Position numbers and translations under genes: made by a program. A model generated the notes under the pieces. The model made no database searches, was not told where the DNA came from, and saw nothing but the letters and a program-made list of their open reading frames with translations. From NCBI RefSeq assembly GCF_045679555.1, contig NC_092094.1, positions 34,922,430-34,986,429 of the forward strand: 64,000 bases of DNA, read 5' to 3'. The stretch is from Salvelinus alpinus (taxonomy: Eukaryota; Chordata; Actinopteri; Salmoniformes; Salmonidae). Numbering within the stretch: position 1 is the first letter of the stretch; every line of letters starts with the position of its first letter. Of this stretch, positions 26,024 to 35,292 are shown one piece after another.

Positions 26024-27046
26024 TTAAAATTTGGTACAGAAACCTTTGTTTGCAATTACAGAGATCATACGTTTCCTGTAGTTCTTGACCAGGTTTGCAC
26101 ACACTGCAGCAGGGATTTTGGCCCACTCCTCCCTACAGACCTTCTCCAGATCCTTCAGGTTTCGGTGCTGTCGCTGGGCAATACGGACTTTCAGTTCCCT
26201 CCAAAGATTTTCTATTGGGTTCAGGTCTGGAGACTGGCTAGGCCACTCCAGGACCTTGAGATGCTTCTTACGGAGCCACTCCTTAGTTGCCCTGGCTGTG
26301 TGTTTTGGGTTGTTGTCATGCTGGAAGACCCAGCCACGACCCATCTTCAATGCTCTTACTGAGGGAAAGAGGTTGTTGGCCAAGATCTCGCGATACATGG
26401 CCCCATCCATCCTCCCCTCAATACGGTGCAGTCGTCCTGTCCCCTTTGCAGAAAAGCATCCCCAAAGAATGATGTTTCCACCTCCATGCTTCACGGTTGG
26501 GATGGTGTTCTTGGGGTTGTACTCATCCTTCTTCTTCCTCCAAACACGGCGAGTGGAGTTTAGACCAAAAAGCTCTATTTTTGTCTCATCAGACCACATG
26601 ACCTTCTCCCATTCCTCCTCTGGATCATCCAGATGGTCATTGGCAAACTTCAGACGGGCCTGAACATGCGCTGGCTTGAGCAGGGGGACCTTGCGTGCGC
26701 TGCAGGATTTTAATCCATGACGGCGTAGTTTGTTACTAATGGTTTTCTTTGAGGCTGTGGTCCCAGCTCTCTTCAGGTCATTGACCAGGTCCTGCCGTGT
26801 AGTTCTGGGCTGATCCCTCACCTTCCTCATGATCATTGATGCCCCACGAGATAAGATCTTGCATGGAGCCCCAGACCGAGGGTGATTGACCGTCATCTTG
26901 AACTTTTTCCATTTTCTAATAATTGCGCCAACAGTTGTTGCCTTCTCACCAAGCTGCTTGCCTATTGTCCTGTAGCCCATCCCAGCCTTGTGCAGGTCTA
27001 CAATCTTATCCCTGATGTCCTTACACAGCTCTCTGGTCTCGGCCAT
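26024..27046 (-). CDS. Tc1-like transposase, full length, DD34E
   Basis: This 340-residue transposase would cut out and paste the surrounding element at TA sites in the nucleus. Residues 1-60 form the first paired-like helix-turn-helix ([18 protein letters not shown]), and HPRSGAP near 55-61 is the GRPR-like hook. The second DNA-binding half runs to about 125. The catalytic triad is complete: D153 in [11 protein letters not shown]244 in FQHDNNPKH, and E279 in [11 protein letters not shown]. The last two are separated by 34 residues, the standard Tc1 DD34E signature. The glycine-rich box KHGGGN is at about 186-191. Length and order match Tc1 transposases, and there are no stops or frameshifts. 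The ATG at 27046 is the first in frame and starts the usual MAETRE-type head. Confidence 0.95.
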   Translation of the reverse strand: MAETRELCKDIRDKIVDLHKAGMGYRTIGKQLGEKATTVGAIIRKWKKFKMTVNHPRSGAPCKILSRGASMIMRKVRDQPRTTRQDLVNDLKRAGTTASKKTISNKLRRHGLKSCSARKVPLLKPAHVQARLKFANDHLDDPEEEWEKVMWSDETKIELFGLNSTRRVWRKKKDEYNPKNTIPTVKHGGGNIILWGCFSAKGTGRLHRIEGRMDGAMYREILANNLFPSVRALKMGRGWVFQHDNNPKHTARATKEWLRKKHLKVLEWPSQSPDLNPIENLWRELKVRIAQRQHRNLKDLEKVCREEWAKIPAAVCANLVKNYRKRMISVIANKGFCTKF

Positions 27047-27214
27047 TGTGGAGAGGTTGGAGTCTGTTTGATTGAGTGTGTGGACAGGTGTCTTTTATAC
27101 AGGTAACGAGTTCAAACAGGTGCAGTTAATACAGGTAATGAGTGGAGAACAGGAGGGCTTCTTAAAGAAAAACTAACAGGTCTGTGAGAGCCGGAATTCT
27201 TACTGGTTGGTAGG

Positions 27215-27414
27215 TGATCAAATACTTATGTCATGCAATAAAATGCAAATTAATTACTTAAAAATCATACAATGTGATTTTCTGGATTTTTGTTTTAGAT
27301 TCCGTCTCTCACAGTTGAAGTGTACCTATGATAAAAATGACAGACGTCTACACGCTTTGTAAGTAGGAAAACCTGCAAAATCGGCAGTGTATCAAATACT
27401 TGTTCTCCCCACTG
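27215..27414 (-). repeat. Tc1 right inverted repeat (IR/DR)
   Basis: Reverse complement of 25807-26006 with a few differences; it ends ctccccactg at 27414. Confidence 0.88.
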
Positions 27415-27713
27415 TATATAAAACCTTATTTGTTAATCAAAAATTGTAAATAACTCAGCAAAGGTTAATGAGAAGGGTGTGCTTGAAAGGCTGCACAGAA
27501 CTCTGCAATGTTGGGGTGTATTGGAGAGAGTCTCAGTCTTAAATAATTTTCCACACACAGTCTGTGCCTGTATTTAGTTTTCATGCTAGTGAGGGCCGAG
27601 AAACCACTCTCACATAGGTACGTGGTTGCATAGGGCATCAGTGTCTTAACAGCGTGATTTGCCAAGGCAAGAAACTCTGAGCGCAGCCCTATCCAAAAAT
27701 CTGGCAGTGGCTT

Positions 27714-28157
27714 TGTCAGGACCCGGTGCGAGAAACAGTCACTAAATCGGCAGAACCCAGAAGATGAGGCAGACACAGCAGTACTAGAGATGGTGGTTTA
27801 ATAAAAAATAGATATCTTCCAAAATACAAAGAAAATCCACAAAGTGGTAAAAACAGCAAGGGAAAAACAAACCTTAAAAGACTAATCCAAAATACAAAAG
27901 AACAAAACCAGAGAACCTCTGGAAAATCCAACAAGAGAAAAATATATGTTCACAACAAGGCTTGGGCTGGGGCTGGGTGCTAACATACAAACACTGAGCA
28001 AGGAACTGAGGAACACACAGGGATTAAATACTAACAAGGGAACGACATACAGGTGCAAACAATAATTAGAGCAAGGGCAAAAACAAAAGGTACAAAAAAG
28101 GTGCAATGGGGACATGTAGTGACAAAAAACCAGAACAGTCCTGGCCAAAACCTGACA
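27714..28157 (-). repeat. 3' LTR of the chromovirus
   Basis: 444 bp, tgtcaggaccc to cctgaca on the + strand. It is directly preceded, in the element's sense, by the polypurine tract. Confidence 0.95.
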
Positions 28158-28171
28158 GAATCCCCCTCCTA
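28158..28171 (-). other. polypurine tract overlapping the Gag-Pol stop codon
   Basis: On the minus strand the bases read taggagggggattc and run into the 3' LTR. The first three are the Gag-Pol stop codon (28169-28171), so the plus-strand primer site starts within the end of the gene. Confidence 0.75.
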
Positions 28172-31100
28172 GGAACGGCTCCTGACGTTCCTACCAGCCT
28201 TCTCAGGGTGGAGGGCCCTGAACTGACGAATGAGGTCAGGGTCCAGTATGTCCTTGGCAGGAACCCAGGAGCGCTCCTCGGGACCGTAGCCTTCCCAGTC
28301 CACCAGATACTGCCAGGACCGCTGCACCCGGCGGGAGTCCAGTATCCGGTGGACGGTATAAGCCGACTGGCCTCCGATGACACGGGGCGGAGGGGGAGGT
28401 CTGCCTGCCGGAATAAGGGGAGAAAAAACAACAGGTTTTAATAAAGAAATGTGAAATGTGGGATTGATTTTAAGGGATCTGGGTAAGTGCAGGCGAAAAG
28501 TAACGGGATTGACTCTCCTGGCAATCTTAAAGGGTCCGATGAATCTCTGGGACAGCTTGCGAGACTCCACCCGTAGCGGTAAGTTTTTTGTTGAGAGCCA
28601 TACTCTCTGGCCGGGGTACAGGGTAGGACCGGGACGGCGACGTCTGTTGGCTTGTCGTTGGTACTGCTGTGAGGAACGCAGAAGATTAAGACGGGCCTTC
28701 TTCCACGTAAGCCGACAGCGTCTGATGAACCTCGAGGCTGAAGGCACTCTGACTTCTGCCTCCTGGTCCGGGAACAATAGAGGAGCATAGCCAAACTGAC
28801 ACTCGTGCGGGGATATACCAGTGGAGGAGGAGCACAAGGTGTTGTGCGCGTACTCAGCCCAAACAATGAAGGATGACCATGTGGATGGGTTGTTGGAAAC
28901 CATACATCTGAGGGTGGTTTCCAGCTCCTGATTCATCCTCTCAGTTTGGCCGTTGGACTCCGGATGGTACCCTGAAGATAAACTGGCCGTGGCCCCTATG
29001 AGTTGGCAGAAGGCCTTCCAAAACCTTGAGGCGAACTGGGGACCTCTGTCGGAAACCATATCTTGCGGGATGCCAAAGACTCGGAACACATGGTTAATCA
29101 CCAACTCAGCTGTTTCCTTGGCAGAAGGTAATTTGGTCAAGGGAACAAACCTGGCCGCCTTAGAAAACCTGTCGATGATGACTAGGATCGTAGTATTACC
29201 ATGGGACGGAGGAAGGCCAGTAATAAAGTCCAGCGAGATATGGGACCAGGGTCGGTGGGGAATAGATAAAGGGTGAAGGAGTCCTTGAGGGCGGAGGTGA
29301 GAAGATTTGCCCTGGCAGCACACGGAACAGGCCTTGACGAAAGTGGCAACGTCTTCTTTTATGGTGGGCCACCAGAACTTACGCTGGATGAACTCCAAGG
29401 TGCGACCTACGCCCGGGTGACAGGTGAGGCGAGAGGAGTGCCCCCACAGAAGGACTTGGGACCTTGCTGCCTTGGGAACAAACAACCGATTAGCAGGACC
29501 TCCTCCAGGGCCCGGTTCGATGGCTTGAGCTTGTTTCACGGTATCCTCCACTTGCCACGAGATCGGAGCCACGATCTTAGCGGCAGGAAGAACAGTCATG
29601 TCAGTATCTTCTCGAATGGCAGGAGAGTAGACTCGTGACAAGGCATCCGGTTTGAGATTCTTCGACCCGGGTCTATAGGTGAGAATAAACTGGAATCGGC
29701 TGAAGAAAAGAGACCATCGAGCTTGTCTGGAGTTCAACCGCTTCGCCTGCTGGATATACTCCAGATTTTTGTGGTCCGTAAGCACTTGAAACGGTTGAGA
29801 AGCCCCCTCGAGCCAGTGTCTCCATTCCTTCAATGCCATCTTAACCGCTAGGAGTTCACGATCCCCCACATCGTAATTCCTCTCGGCCGGGGTAAGCCGG
29901 TGAGAGAAGAAGGCGCAAGGATGAAGCCTCTTGTCTTCACCCCTCTGAGACAGGACAGCTCCAACACCAACCTCTGATGCGTCTACCTCCACCACAAAAG
30001 GTTCATCCGCCGTCGGTAGTGTCAGGATGGGAGCAGAGAGGATGCGCTGCTTGAGTCCTTGGAAGGCCGTCTCAGCTTCTCTTCCCCACAGAAACCTTGT
30101 GTTGCCACCCTTGGTTACAGCTGAGAGAGGGGCTGCCACCGAGCTGAAGTTCTTGATGAACTTGCGGTAGAAGTTAGTGAAGCCCAGGAAACGCTGAACT
30201 TCCTTAACGGACTTGGGGGTGGGCCAATCTGCTACCGCCCCTACCTTCTTGGGGTCCATCTGGACTCGACCGGGTTCCACTACAAATCCCAGGAACTGTA
30301 CTCGAGAGGAATGGAATTCACACTTTTCCGGCTTAACGTACAAATGGCTGTCTAGGAGGCGTTTGAGCACTTGTCTGACATGCTTAGTGTGTTCTTGAAG
30401 GGAGCTCGAAAAGATGAGGATGTCATCCAAGTAAACAAACACGAAAATGTTAAGCATATCCCTAAGCACATCGTTTATGAGCGCTTGGAACACAGCCGGG
30501 GCGTTGGTCAGGCCGAAGGGCATCACCAAGTATTCGTAGTGACCAGTAGGCGTGTTGAAAGCGGTCTTCCACTCGTCACCGGGTTTGATCCGCACAAGAT
30601 GGTATGCGTTCCGCAGGTCAAGCTTAGTGAAGACCACTGCTTCCTGGAGCAGCTCAAAGGCTGTGGCCATAAGGGGTAGCGGGTAGCGGTTACGGACGGT
30701 TATGGCATTAAGTCCCCGGTAGTCGATGCAAGGACGTAATCCCCCGTCTTTTTTGGCCACAAAGAAAAACCCTGCTCCCGCCGGCGAGGTGGATGGACGC
30801 ATGAGGCCTGCTGCCAGAGCGTCCTTGATGTAGGTATCCATAGCAGCTCGTTCGGGAGGAGATAGGGAAAAGATCCGACCCCTGGGGGGGCAGGTGCCCG
30901 GAAACAGGTCGATGGGGCAATCGTAAGGTCTATGGGGTGGTAGTTTGGTGGCCCTCTGTTTGCTAAATACCGGTTTGAGGTCATGGTAACACTCGGGAAC
31001 TCGGGACAGGTCGATGGATTCTAGAGACTCGGGAGGGGAACTCGGGGAACTTGGGAAGATACAAGTGGCTTGGCACGTAGGACCCCACTGCTTGATAGTG

Positions 31101-32452
31101 CCCACAGACCAGTCGATGTGAGGGTTATGGCTGTGAAGCCAGGGGTATCCAAGGACGAGAGGGAACTCGGAACACGAGGTCAGATGAAAGTTCATCACTT
31201 CCTGGTGTTGGGAAACTGAAAGACGCAAGGGGTTAGTGACACGAGTGACAAGTCCAGATCCCAAAGGGCTTCCATCCAACGTAGTAACCCTTATGGGGTC
31301 ACTTAGAGGTTCAGAGGGAACGCCATTCTCCTTCGCCCAGACACCATCCATGAAGTTACCTGCGGCTCCAGAGTCTACCAAGGCTTGAAGGGGAAGCTCG
31401 TGGTTGTCCCAGGAAAGGGTAACTGGAATGAGCAGGCGGGAGTTGGATGGATGAGAGGAGGTTATGTTTCCCGTTACCGTCCTCCCAGGCCTGCACGGGA
31501 GAGTGCGTTTTCCCTGGAGCCCGGGACACGTGGAGAGGAAATGGCCCGGTTTGCCGCAATATAGACAGCATCGCTCCCTCATCCGGCGGTCTCTCTCAGC
31601 CTGGGAGATGCGTCCAACCTGCATGGGTTCCGGTGGAGTCAGCGGGGATAAAGGTGGAGACTCGGAGCTGGGACCGATAGGAGCTAGGGTGAGAGATCTA
31701 CGGTTGAGCTCTCTCTCTCTCAGACGCTGGTCTATGCGTGAAGCCAACTTGATCAGGGACTCGAGGTTGTCCGGTGGTTCCCGAGTGACCAGTTCATCTT
31801 GGATGGTGTCGGAAAGACCCTTCAAAAAGCACACTGTGAGCGCCTCGTCATTCCAGCCACTCGCTGCTGCCACCGTGCGGAACTGGATGGCATAGTCCGT
31901 CACGCTGCGCCGACCTTGTCGGAGAGTCAGGAGCTGTTTGGCTGAGTCAGGACCGCTGGTAGGACCTTGAAACACTCGCTTGAATTCTTCAGCAAAGGTA
32001 GAGTAGCTGGCACAGCAGGGACTTTGGGCATCCCACACAGCAGTAGCCCAGGCTAGGGCTTTTTCCGACAGCAGGTTGATGATATATGCTATCTTGGACC
32101 GGTCGGTGGGAAATGACGAGGGTTGCAGCTCGAAGGAGAGAGAACATTGGGTGAAAAACCCCTTACAACCACTCGGATCACCTGAGAACCGTTGGGGAGG
32201 CGGCAGACGAGGTTCAGCCAGGGGGTTAACTGCCACGGGCACTTGAATCTGATGAACTGGAGCAGAAGCGGTTGCAGGAGAAAGTTGATCAGAAATCTGC
32301 TTTATGGAAGTCATCATCTCCGACAGAAGTTGAGAATGTCCAGCCATTAAGGCCTCTTGCTGAACCAGAGCAGCTTCGTGACGTTGGACAGTCCCCTCGT
32401 GGTGGGACAGCATGGGAAAAAAGTCCTGGGTACTGGCTGCCTCTGGGTTCAT
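28169..32452 (-). CDS. Gag-Pol polyprotein with C-terminal chromodomain
   Basis: This is one uninterrupted frame of 1427 residues. Gag comes first, with a CX2CX4HX4C zinc knuckle at 296-309. The protease has DSG at 360-362. The reverse transcriptase carries [11 protein letters not shown] with the catalytic pair at 676-677. RNase H acidic residues are D824, E866 and D893. The integrase has an HHCC zinc site (H1005, H1012, C1042, C1045) and the DD35E triad D1075, D1135, E1171. A GPF motif follows at 1306-1308, then a chromodomain at about 1365-1418 ([17 protein letters not shown]). Chromodomains place it among chromoviruses and are thought to steer integration to chromatin. Gag and Pol share one frame without a shift, as in fission-yeast Tf1. 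All catalytic residues are present, so it may be active; activity is inference. It is an endogenous retroelement. Confidence 0.95.
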   Translation of the reverse strand: MNPEAASTQDFFPMLSHHEGTVQRHEAALVQQEALMAGHSQLLSEMMTSIKQISDQLSPATASAPVHQIQVPVAVNPLAEPRLPPPQRFSGDPSGCKGFFTQCSLSFELQPSSFPTDRSKIAYIINLLSEKALAWATAVWDAQSPCCASYSTFAEEFKRVFQGPTSGPDSAKQLLTLRQGRRSVTDYAIQFRTVAAASGWNDEALTVCFLKGLSDTIQDELVTREPPDNLESLIKLASRIDQRLRERELNRRSLTLAPIGPSSESPPLSPLTPPEPMQVGRISQAERDRRMRERCCLYCGKPGHFLSTCPGLQGKRTLPCRPGRTVTGNITSSHPSNSRLLIPVTLSWDNHELPLQALVDSGAAGNFMDGVWAKENGVPSEPLSDPIRVTTLDGSPLGSGLVTRVTNPLRLSVSQHQEVMNFHLTSCSEFPLVLGYPWLHSHNPHIDWSVGTIKQWGPTCQATCIFPSSPSSPPESLESIDLSRVPECYHDLKPVFSKQRATKLPPHRPYDCPIDLFPGTCPPRGRIFSLSPPERAAMDTYIKDALAAGLMRPSTSPAGAGFFFVAKKDGGLRPCIDYRGLNAITVRNRYPLPLMATAFELLQEAVVFTKLDLRNAYHLVRIKPGDEWKTAFNTPTGHYEYLVMPFGLTNAPAVFQALINDVLRDMLNIFVFVYLDDILIFSSSLQEHTKHVRQVLKRLLDSHLYVKPEKCEFHSSRVQFLGFVVEPGRVQMDPKKVGAVADWPTPKSVKEVQRFLGFTNFYRKFIKNFSSVAAPLSAVTKGGNTRFLWGREAETAFQGLKQRILSAPILTLPTADEPFVVEVDASEVGVGAVLSQRGEDKRLHPCAFFSHRLTPAERNYDVGDRELLAVKMALKEWRHWLEGASQPFQVLTDHKNLEYIQQAKRLNSRQARWSLFFSRFQFILTYRPGSKNLKPDALSRVYSPAIREDTDMTVLPAAKIVAPISWQVEDTVKQAQAIEPGPGGGPANRLFVPKAARSQVLLWGHSSRLTCHPGVGRTLEFIQRKFWWPTIKEDVATFVKACSVCCQGKSSHLRPQGLLHPLSIPHRPWSHISLDFITGLPPSHGNTTILVIIDRFSKAARFVPLTKLPSAKETAELVINHVFRVFGIPQDMVSDRGPQFASRFWKAFCQLIGATASLSSGYHPESNGQTERMNQELETTLRCMVSNNPSTWSSFIVWAEYAHNTLCSSSTGISPHECQFGYAPLLFPDQEAEVRVPSASRFIRRCRLTWKKARLNLLRSSQQYQRQANRRRRPGPTLYPGQRVWLSTKNLPLRVESRKLSQRFIGPFKIARRVNPVTFRLHLPRSLKINPTFHISLLKPVVFSPLIPAGRPPPPPRVIGGQSAYTVHRILDSRRVQRSWQYLVDWEGYGPEERSWVPAKDILDPDLIRQFRALHPEKAGRNVRSRS

Positions 32453-32459
32453 TTTAATG

Positions 32460-32470
32460 GCTCAGTGTTT
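32460..32470 (-). other. putative self-primer binding site
   Basis: In the element's sense these 11 bases read aaacactgagc, one base after the end of the 5' LTR. They do not start with tgg, as a tRNA-primed site would. They are fully complementary to the predicted first 11 bases of the transcript (minus strand of 32747-32757). Confidence 0.7.
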
Positions 32471-32471
32471 C

Positions 32472-32915
32472 TGTCAGGACCCGGTGCGAGAAACAGTCAC
32501 TAAATCGGCAGAACCCAGAAGATGAGGCAGACACAGCAGTACTAGAGATGGTGGTTTAATAAAAAATAGATATCTTCCAAAATACAAAGAAAATCCACAA
32601 AGTGGTAAAAACAGCAAGGGAAAAACAAACCTTAAAAGACTAATCCAAAATACAAAAGAACAAAACCAGAGAACCTCTGGAAAATCCAACAAGAGAAAAA
32701 TATATGTTCACAACAAGGCTTGGGCTGGGGCTGGGTGCTAACATACAAACACTGAGCAAGGAACTGAGGAACACACAGGGATTAAATACTAACAAGGGAA
32801 CGACATACAGGTGCAAACAATAATTAGAGCAAGGGCAAAAACAAAAGGTACAAAAAAGGTGCAATGGGGACATCTAGTGACAAAAAACCAGAACAGTCCT
32901 GGCCAAAACCTGACA
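32472..32915 (-). repeat. 5' LTR of the chromovirus
   Basis: 444 bp and, by eye, identical to the 3' LTR except one base. It contains the presumed promoter and transcript start. Confidence 0.95.
32757..32788 (-). promoter_or_regulatory. presumed LTR promoter: TATA-like box and start
   Basis: On the minus strand tatttaa lies at 32788-32782, 25-31 bases upstream of position 32757. From there the transcript would begin gctcagtgttt, the 11 bases that pair with the primer site. The TATA position was not used to choose the start, so it is independent support. Confidence 0.6.
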
Positions 32916-33138
32916 GGCTTCTGATTAAATTCAATTTACACAGAACCGCTTGTTGCAATTTCGATGAGGCTCTCTTGTTCAGATTTCTTATATGTTTTTA
33001 TTCAGATATCGGTAAGTGGACTGGACGCAGGGCATGAAAGGGATAACAAATGCAGTTGTTTGTGTCGTCCGTTTCAGGAAAGTACCTACGTAATTGCGCA
33101 CCCAGCTCACTCAGGTGCTTCGCTATATAACATTTGAC

Positions 33139-33606
33139 TGTCACGCCTTGGCTTTAGTTATCTTTGTTTTCTTTATTATTTTAGTTAGGTCAGGGTGTGA
33201 CATGGGGGATGTTTGTGTGTTTTTGTCTAGTCTAGGGTGTTTGTATTGTCTAGGGGGTTTTGTAGAGTTCATGGGGTTGTGTTCAGTGTAGGTGTTTATG
33301 TAAGTCTATGGTTGCCTGGATTGGTTCTCAATTAGAGACAGCTGTCTATCGTTGTCTCTGATTGAAAGCCATATTTAGGCAGCCATAGGCATTAGGTAGG
33401 TTGTGGGTAATTGTCTATGTTTTGACGTTAGTTGCTTGTGTCTGCACTTTCGTTTGATAGCTTCACGGTCGTTTGTTGTTTTGTCTAGTTTGTATTAGTG
33501 TTTATGTTCGTTTCTTCTTCTATTAAAAAGAAGATGTATTTATATCATCATATTTATACCAACGCTGCGCCTTGGTCCTCTCTTTCACCTAACGACGATC
33601 GTGACA
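33139..33606 (+). repeat. 5' LTR, non-autonomous element
   Basis: 468 bp. It contains a TATA-like atattta at 33371-33377 and, 26 bases beyond it, gtgggtaatt (33403-33412), which pairs with the bases after the LTR at nine of ten positions. A tattaaaaag stretch near 33523 may serve polyadenylation. Confidence 0.88.
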
Positions 33607-33607
33607 G

Positions 33608-33617
33608 AATCACCCAC
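33608..33617 (+). other. putative self-primer binding site
   Basis: aatcacccac starts one base after the 5' LTR and does not begin with tgg. Its complement gtgggtgatt matches gtgggtaatt in the LTR at nine of ten bases. The layout is the same as in the intact chromovirus. Confidence 0.5.
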
Positions 33618-33676
33618 CATACCAGGTCCAAGCAGCGTGGTAACAGGCAGCGGCAGCAGGAGCAGCGCAAGGAGGA

Positions 33677-35221
33677 ATGGACATGGGAGCAGAGTTCTGG
33701 ACTACACTACGTGGGAGGAGATCGACAGGTGGGCGATCGACCCAGGGCGAATGCCGGAGCCCGCCTGGGATTCTCTGGAGCAGTGTGAGGAGGGATACCG
33801 GCGAATGGAGGCAGCACGATGACGTGGTAGGAAGCCCGAGAGTCAAGCCCAAAAAATTATTGGGGGAGGGGGGGTGGCTACAAGGGAGTGTGGCGAAGTC
33901 AGGTAGGAAACCTGCACCAACTCCTCGAGCTTACCGTGGAGAGCGAAAGTACGGGCAGACACCGTGTTATGCGGTAAAGCGCACGGTGTCTCCTGTACGT
34001 GTGCTTAGCCCGGTGCGGTACATTCCAGCTCCTCGTATCGGCCGGGCTAGATTGAGCATTGAGCCAGGTGCCATGAAGCCGGCTCCCCGCACTGGTCGGG
34101 CTACGGGGAGCATTCAACCAGGTAAGGTTGGGCAGGCTCGGTGCTCAAAGGAGCCAGTACGCCTGCAAGGTCCGGTATATCCGGCGCCAACTCCCCGCCC
34201 CAGCCCAGTACCACCAGTGCCAACACCACGCACCAGGCTTCCAGTGTGTCTCCAGAGCCCTGTTCCTTCTCCACGCACTCGTCCTGTGGTGCGTGTCTCC
34301 AGCCCGGTACCACCAGTTCCGGCACCACGCACCAAGCCTCCTGTGCATCTCCAGAGCCCTGTGCGCCCTGTTGCTGCTCCCCGCACTAGCCTTAAGGTGC
34401 GTGTCCTTAGCCCGGTACCACCAGTTCCGGCACCACGCACCAGGCCTACTGTGCGCCTCAGCCGGCCAGAGTCTGCCGTCTCCCCAGCGCTATCTGAGCT
34501 GACTGCCTGCCCAGAGCCATCTGAGCTGCCTGCCTGCCCAGAGCCATCTGAGCTGCCCGCCTGCCCAGAGCCGTCTGAGCTGCCCGCCTGCCCAGAGCCG
34601 TCTGAGCTGCCCGCCTGCCCCGAGCCGTCAGAGCCGCCCGCCAGTCAGGAGCCGCCAGAGCCGCCCGCCAGTCAGGAGCCGCCAGAGCCGCCCGCCAGTC
34701 AGGAGCCGCCAGAGCCGCCCGCCAGTCAGGAGCCGCCAGAGCCGCCCGCCAGTCAGGAGCCGCCAGAGCCGCCCGCCAGTCAGGAGCCGCCAGAGCCGCC
34801 CGCCAGTCAGGAGCCGCCAGAGCCGCCCGCCAGTCAGGAGCCGCCAGAGCCGCCCGCCAGTCAGGAGCCGCCCTCCAGTCATGAGCCGCCCTCCAGTCAT
34901 GAGCCGCCCTCCAGTCATGAGCCGCCCTCCAGTCATGAGCCGCCCTCCAGTCATGAGCCGCCCCTCAGTCCGGAGCCGCCCCTCAGTCCGGAGCCGCCCC
35001 TCAGTCCAGAGCCGCCCCTCAGTCCGGAGCCGCCCCTCAGTCCGGAGCCGCCCCTCAGTCCGGAGCTGCCCCTCAGTCCGGAGCTGCCCCTCCGTCCAGT
35101 GGCGCCCTCTAGGATGGTCTTCAGTCCGGGACTCGCTGCAAGGGTCGCAGAGGCGCAACCAAAGCAGGTATTGACTATGATGGAGTGGGGTCCACGTCCC
35201 GCACCCAAGCCGCCGCCGTAA
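33677..35221 (+). CDS. proline-rich repetitive ORF, function unknown
   Basis: A 514-residue frame fills most of the interior of the non-autonomous element. I recognise no catalytic domain. Residues up to about 110 are basic. The next 160 carry degenerate repeats of PVPPVPAPRT with RVLSPV or HLQSPV spacers. The rest is tandem repeats: five ACPEPSEL-type units, nine EPPASQEPP units, five SSHEPP units and seven LSPEPP or LSPELP units. There is no signal peptide or membrane segment. The ATG at 33677 is the first of the frame; an overlapping frame (33601-33822) encodes DYTTWEEIDRWAIDPGRMPE, which looks like an older gag-like start now out of frame with it. The long open frame may be kept by the repeat structure rather than by selection. 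Confidence 0.55.
   Translation: MDMGAEFWTTLRGRRSTGGRSTQGECRSPPGILWSSVRRDTGEWRQHDDVVGSPRVKPKKLLGEGGWLQGSVAKSGRKPAPTPRAYRGERKYGQTPCYAVKRTVSPVRVLSPVRYIPAPRIGRARLSIEPGAMKPAPRTGRATGSIQPGKVGQARCSKEPVRLQGPVYPAPTPRPSPVPPVPTPRTRLPVCLQSPVPSPRTRPVVRVSSPVPPVPAPRTKPPVHLQSPVRPVAAPRTSLKVRVLSPVPPVPAPRTRPTVRLSRPESAVSPALSELTACPEPSELPACPEPSELPACPEPSELPACPEPSELPACPEPSEPPASQEPPEPPASQEPPEPPASQEPPEPPASQEPPEPPASQEPPEPPASQEPPEPPASQEPPEPPASQEPPEPPASQEPPSSHEPPSSHEPPSSHEPPSSHEPPSSHEPPLSPEPPLSPEPPLSPEPPLSPEPPLSPEPPLSPELPLSPELPLRPVAPSRMVFSPGLAARVAEAQPKQVLTMMEWGPRPAPKPPP
34490..35098 (+). repeat. coding minisatellite array
   Basis: Four adjoining tandem arrays in the proline-rich ORF: 27-bp units of gagctgcccgcctgcccag type (about 34495-34627), nine 27-bp units of gagccgcccgccagtcagg type (34631-34873), 18-bp gagccgccctccagtcat units (to about 34960) and 18-bp gagccgcccctcagtccg units (to about 35098). 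Unit lengths are multiples of three. Confidence 0.92.
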
Positions 35222-35279
35222 GGAGGCCCACCCTGACCCTCCCCTTCTGTGTCAGGTTTTGTGGCCGGAGTCCGCACCT

Positions 35280-35290
35280 TTGGGGGGGGT
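35280..35290 (+). other. polypurine/G tract before 3' LTR
   Basis: An uninterrupted G run (tggggggggt) sits just upstream of the 3' LTR start at 35293, where the plus-strand primer of an LTR element is expected. Confidence 0.6.
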
Positions 35291-35292
35291 AC

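Larger units (their letters stand above)
25807..27414 (-). mobile_element. intact Tc1-like DNA transposon
   Basis: The element is 1608 bp long. The ends cagtggggagaacaagtatt (25807) and its complement (ending 27414) are flanked by TA (25805-25806 and 27415-27416), and the host hAT sequence is continuous across the duplication. Inverted repeats of about 200 bp carry an inner copy of the outer aagtatttgat motif, the IR/DR arrangement of Sleeping-Beauty-like elements. By eye the two repeats differ at only a handful of positions. With its uninterrupted transposase it has every part expected of an autonomous element. Confidence 0.95.
27714..32915 (-). mobile_element. intact Ty3/Gypsy chromovirus (Tf1/sushi-like)
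   Basis: The element is 5202 bp, with 444-bp LTRs at 27714-28157 and 32472-32915. The LTRs start tgtcagg and end cctgaca on the + strand. A perfect 5-bp target duplication, ggctt, lies at 709-713 of the 27-kb stretch (27709-27713) and at 32916-32920. Reading both LTRs through, I find one difference (g at 28114, c in the 3'-located copy near 32874), so insertion is very recent. It lies inside the degenerate hAT transposase gene and is transcribed on the minus strand. A single Gag-Pol frame, a primer-site-like stretch and a polypurine tract are all present. Confidence 0.95.

Noticed and set aside
26085-26663. 192-codon frame opposite the intact transposase
   Set aside because: Antisense shadow of a real gene with strong codon structure.
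34628-35158. Minus-strand open frame of 176 codons rich in glycine, arginine and leucine
   Set aside because: It is the antisense of the minisatellite in the proline-rich ORF; triplet periodicity keeps it open.
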